Source of the DNA: Gammaproteobacteria bacterium
Lineage (GTDB): Bacteria > Pseudomonadota > Gammaproteobacteria > Competibacterales > Competibacteraceae
Length of the DNA: 64,000 nt
Assembly (NCBI GenBank): GCA_024234995.1
Contig: JACKNF010000011.1
Location: forward strand, 52,063 to 116,062
Direction of reading: 5' to 3'
The position numbers were made by a program, and so were the translations under genes. The notes beneath the pieces were generated by a model. It saw nothing but the letters and a program-made list of their open reading frames with translations. It was not told the origin of the DNA and made no database searches. This document shows positions 61,694-64,000 of the stretch, piece after piece. Numbering within the stretch: position 1 is the first letter of the stretch; every line of letters starts with the position of its first letter.

Positions 61694-64000
61694 TGGGGCG
61701 GCACAGGATGACCGGTCCCGGTAGCGGCTTCCAGCCGGTGTGCCGTGGCATCGACCGCTCCACCGATTGTTTGAATCCAGGGATCGGCGTAGAGTCCAAC
61801 GCCGGTCATCACGGCGCACAGCAGGCCGGCCATGATCAGTTCCCGGTAGCGCAGATCGGTCAATGATGACCCCGCGCCTTGCAGATGACGGGTGAGAAAA
61901 ATCCGCTGATACGCCCATAGCAAATAACCGGCGGCTAATACATTGCCGGAGGCTGCCAGCGTGGCGGCCCCCCAGCCCTGCGCTTCCAGCAGTCCTTCCA
62001 GGGCCAGATGCGCGGCTTCGAATCCTGGAGTGCCCGGCATGGCGATGCTACCCAGCACGACAACCAGGAAGGTTAGTCCTAACAGGGGCGCAGTTTCAAA
62101 CAAACCGCCCAGCCGGTGAAATCGCGTCGTGCCCAAGCGCCGGTAGAGCAATCCGGCGGTGATGAATAAACCGGATGTTGCTAATCCCAGGTTCAAAGCC
62201 AGAAGCAGGCTGCCCCGCAAGCCAGCGGGATTCAGCGAAAATAGCCCAGCAACTAACACGCCACTCTGGCTGATTACGGCGAAAGCCAGTAACCGCCGCA
62301 GGTCCTTTTGCCGGAAGGCCAGCAACGCGCCATAGAGCATACCGGCCAAGCCCAGCGCAATGACTCCAGTATCCCATTGCTGGGCGGCACCGGGTAATAG
62401 CGGAAAAACCCAACGCAACACTGCATAAATCCCAACCTTGGCGCCTGTCAGGAATACGATACCCACCGCTACTGTGCCATGACGGGCTACGATAGGCAGC
62501 CAAGCATGAAAAGGGAATAGGGCCAGGCGCACGGCCAGACCGGTGAACATCAGGATAAAGATCAATGATTGTTGACCTGCCGCTACCGGGGTTTCCAGCA
62601 GGGCCTGCCATGCAAAAGACCCGCTTCGATCCGTACCGGCTGCATGGTTCCAGCCCAGCAATACAATGCCAGCCAGCAACGCGGCCAGGCCGCCGAGCAT
62701 GAAACGCAGGAAATGCCGGGCTGCCTGGCCACGCGCTGGACTGGTCCCATAGCGGGCGATTAAAAAGGTGGCTAGGATGATTTCTGCCAGTGCAAAAAAC
62801 CAGAATTGCAGCAGATTCAGTGCGGTAAACATCCCCATCAGCACAGCTTCCAGCGCCAGAATGTTAGCGACGAACAGGCCGGGGCGTTCTTGCTGCTGGC
62901 GGTGTGACTGGGCGTATAGCAGGACAAACAGAGTCAGTAATCCTGTGAGCGGCAGAAACAGCACACTGATGCCATCAATACCCAGATGGATGCTCAGCCA
63001 CGGCAGAATCTCAAACTGTTCAACGAACTGCATCCCCGGCATCTGTGGCTGGAAGTGGATTAGCAAATGCGCCGTCAGGATCAATTCCGTCACGGCGGTT
63101 GCGAGGCCGAACGCAAAGGCGGTATGCGCCTGCGGGGCGCGGAACGCAGCGAGTATCCCGATCAGAGGAACGATCAGCAGCGCACTGAGCAGCGGAAAAC
63201 CGGCAGATGCCGTGCCTGGCTCCGCACTCGCCATCATTCCGCCCATGCTGGCGAGCATCGCTAGGAGGATTACCAGCGCCGCCATCCCCATCCAGGATCG
63301 TCCCATCCATCGCTCCAGCCGGTTCAAACCCCATCCCAGCCGGTGACTCGCTACCGCGAACCGTTGGCCAGCAGTTTTGAACATCAATTGTTCCTCAATC
63401 CAGTGGAAAACTGCTGCGGTCCATTCAGTCGCCCGCCCAGCCAGACCGGGTTCCTGATCGATGGCGCCTGGCGCGCGCTCCAGCATCTGCCTGACTCCCA
63501 GATGGTGTTCTTCCCATTGCGCGGCTGACGACAGCGCGTTAACTGCCGGTGCGGGCAGTCCAGTCGCTCGATCTATTACCCTGGTGTCGAAACGGCTTAG
63601 TCCGCTGGCCAATCGCTGTACCGGGCGGACAATGATTCCATCGATCATGTCGTCCAGCCAGAATCGCTGAAGCGCGGCGGTGTAAATGCCCGGCCGTTGC
63701 GCCAGCGCATTTGACACCGGGCGGGTGCGTTCGCCACCAAGCTGACGCAGGATCGAGGGTGCGCTGAGGAACTGATAACCCCGGAAGATGGCATGACAGC
63801 ATAGGTGGATCAGCGCGAGCCGCCAGAATCCCAGGCCGCAGGCCAAAAACATCAGTCCGGCTTGGCCGGAGGTTGAGAAAATCAAACTGCTTTTGATATC
63901 GGTCTGCGTCAGTCCAGCCAGGAATCCGTATAGCGCAGTTACCGCCCCGGTAATCGCTATAACTGCCATGATTATTGGGGATTGCTCGAACAGCGGTTGC
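61690..64000 (-). CDS. Fused NuoL-NuoM-like proton-antiporter subunit (5' end beyond window)
   Basis: A single open frame runs from the window edge to the stop at 61690 (about 769 codons). Its first part (to about 63210) is the C-terminal end of a NuoL-like module (ALYGFLAGLTQTDIKSSLIFS, then a long amphipathic region). The rest, about 505 residues, is a NuoM-sized module: LPWLSIHLGIDGISVLFLPL, LALFPFHAWLPIVARHG, GAKVGIYAVLRW with the TM7 Lys, FRQKDLRRLLAFAVISQSG with the TM8 Lys. The TM5 Glu is shifted (FFALAE), the usual His is Gln (VISQSG), and the TM12 Glu is replaced (PGTPGFEAAH). An ATG at 63969 exists but lies inside the conserved domain. It may belong to a complex I-like or DIC/Na+ antiporter system rather than respiratory Nuo. 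Confidence 0.85.
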   Translation of the reverse strand, partial: QPLFEQSPIIMAVIAITGAVTALYGFLAGLTQTDIKSSLIFSTSGQAGLMFLACGLGFWRLALIHLCCHAIFRGYQFLSAPSILRQLGGERTRPVSNALAQRPGIYTAALQRFWLDDMIDGIIVRPVQRLASGLSRFDTRVIDRATGLPAPAVNALSSAAQWEEHHLGVRQMLERAPGAIDQEPGLAGRATEWTAAVFHWIEEQLMFKTAGQRFAVASHRLGWGLNRLERWMGRSWMGMAALVILLAMLASMGGMMASAEPGTASAGFPLLSALLIVPLIGILAAFRAPQAHTAFAFGLATAVTELILTAHLLIHFQPQMPGMQFVEQFEILPWLSIHLGIDGISVLFLPLTGLLTLFVLLYAQSHRQQQERPGLFVANILALEAVLMGMFTALNLLQFWFFALAEIILATFLIARYGTSPARGQAARHFLRFMLGGLAALLAGIVLLGWNHAAGTDRSGSFAWQALLETPVAAGQQSLIFILMFTGLAVRLALFPFHAWLPIVARHGTVAVGIVFLTGAKVGIYAVLRWVFPLLPGAAQQWDTGVIALGLAGMLYGALLAFRQKDLRRLLAFAVISQSGVLVAGLFSLNPAGLRGSLLLALNLGLATSGLFITAGLLYRRLGTTRFHRLGGLFETAPLLGLTFLVVVLGSIAMPGTPGFEAAHLALEGLLEAQGWGAATLAASGNVLAAGYLLWAYQRIFLTRHLQGAGSSLTDLRYRELIMAGLLCAVMTGVGLYADPWIQTIGGAVDATAHRLEAATGTGHPVPPH

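Noticed and set aside
63967..63969. ATG at 63969 as start of the NuoL-M-like gene
   Set aside because: The frame is open to the window edge and the residues before this Met (PLFEQSPII) continue the conserved NuoL domain, so the gene begins beyond 64000.

Overview
The window looks like the chromosome of a free-living gammaproteobacterium. GC content is moderately high, and the gene orders are typical of that class: def-fmt-rsmB with ntrYX-trkA, dprA-smg-topA-tsaC, nagZ-hpt-thioinosine phosphorylase, gatCAB divergent from mreBCD-mrdA-rodA, and ntrBC. A very large glycogen branching enzyme is compatible with a glycogen-storing lineage such as the Competibacteraceae, but that placement is inference. 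No insertion sequence, prophage, CRISPR array, tRNA or rRNA was found, so this is mostly core genome with a few unusual proteins.

Layout. 1-3430: an RND efflux pump (permease cut by the window edge) and its membrane-fusion protein, minus strand. 3431-5147: a gene-poor stretch holding one secreted DUF2202 ferritin-like protein. 5148-8041: an OmpR/EnvZ-type two-component system divergent from a Spy/CpxP-like periplasmic protein. 8256-11741: a glgB whose N-terminal half is duplicated. 12027-16062: a hemerythrin-GGDEF protein, a membrane sensor ending in an AlbA_2 domain, an ABM-family enzyme and an AT-rich secreted protein. 16201-19907: hemF, an RDD protein, a TolC-type channel and a Pcm-like methyltransferase. 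20018-28374: the minus-strand run def-fmt-rsmB-DUF4390-ntrY-ntrX-trkA. 28557-34517: the divergent plus-strand run LysM lipoprotein-dprA-smg-topA-tsaC. 34537-37010: purine salvage genes and nagZ. 37230-41845: sulfate activation (cysD, cysNC) with an SLC13 transporter. 41983-48076: trmL, ntrC, ntrB, an asparagine-synthetase-like protein and an unfamiliar zinc-ribbon membrane protein. 48130-51362: gatCAB. 51481-61693: the cell-shape and peptidoglycan cluster mreBCD-mrdA-rodA-mltB-rlpA-dacA, then ybeD-lipB. 61690-64000: the end of a fused NuoL-NuoM-like antiporter subunit.

Points for a second look. (1) GlgB carries an extra N-domain, CBM48 and truncated barrel upstream of a complete enzyme. (2) A near-perfect NtrC dyad and a sigma-54 promoter stand before ntrB with the same spacing as glnAp2. 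(3) The asparagine-synthetase-like protein has a misplaced N-terminal Cys and a decayed glutaminase domain, and lies beside a zinc-ribbon/transmembrane/possible Toprim-like protein of unknown function. (4) A NuoL and a NuoM module are fused in one reading frame, and the NuoM-like half appears to have lost canonical charged residues. (5) NtrX lacks the GAFTGA loop. (6) A small stem-loop repeat family occurs between genes and once in frame inside rsmB.
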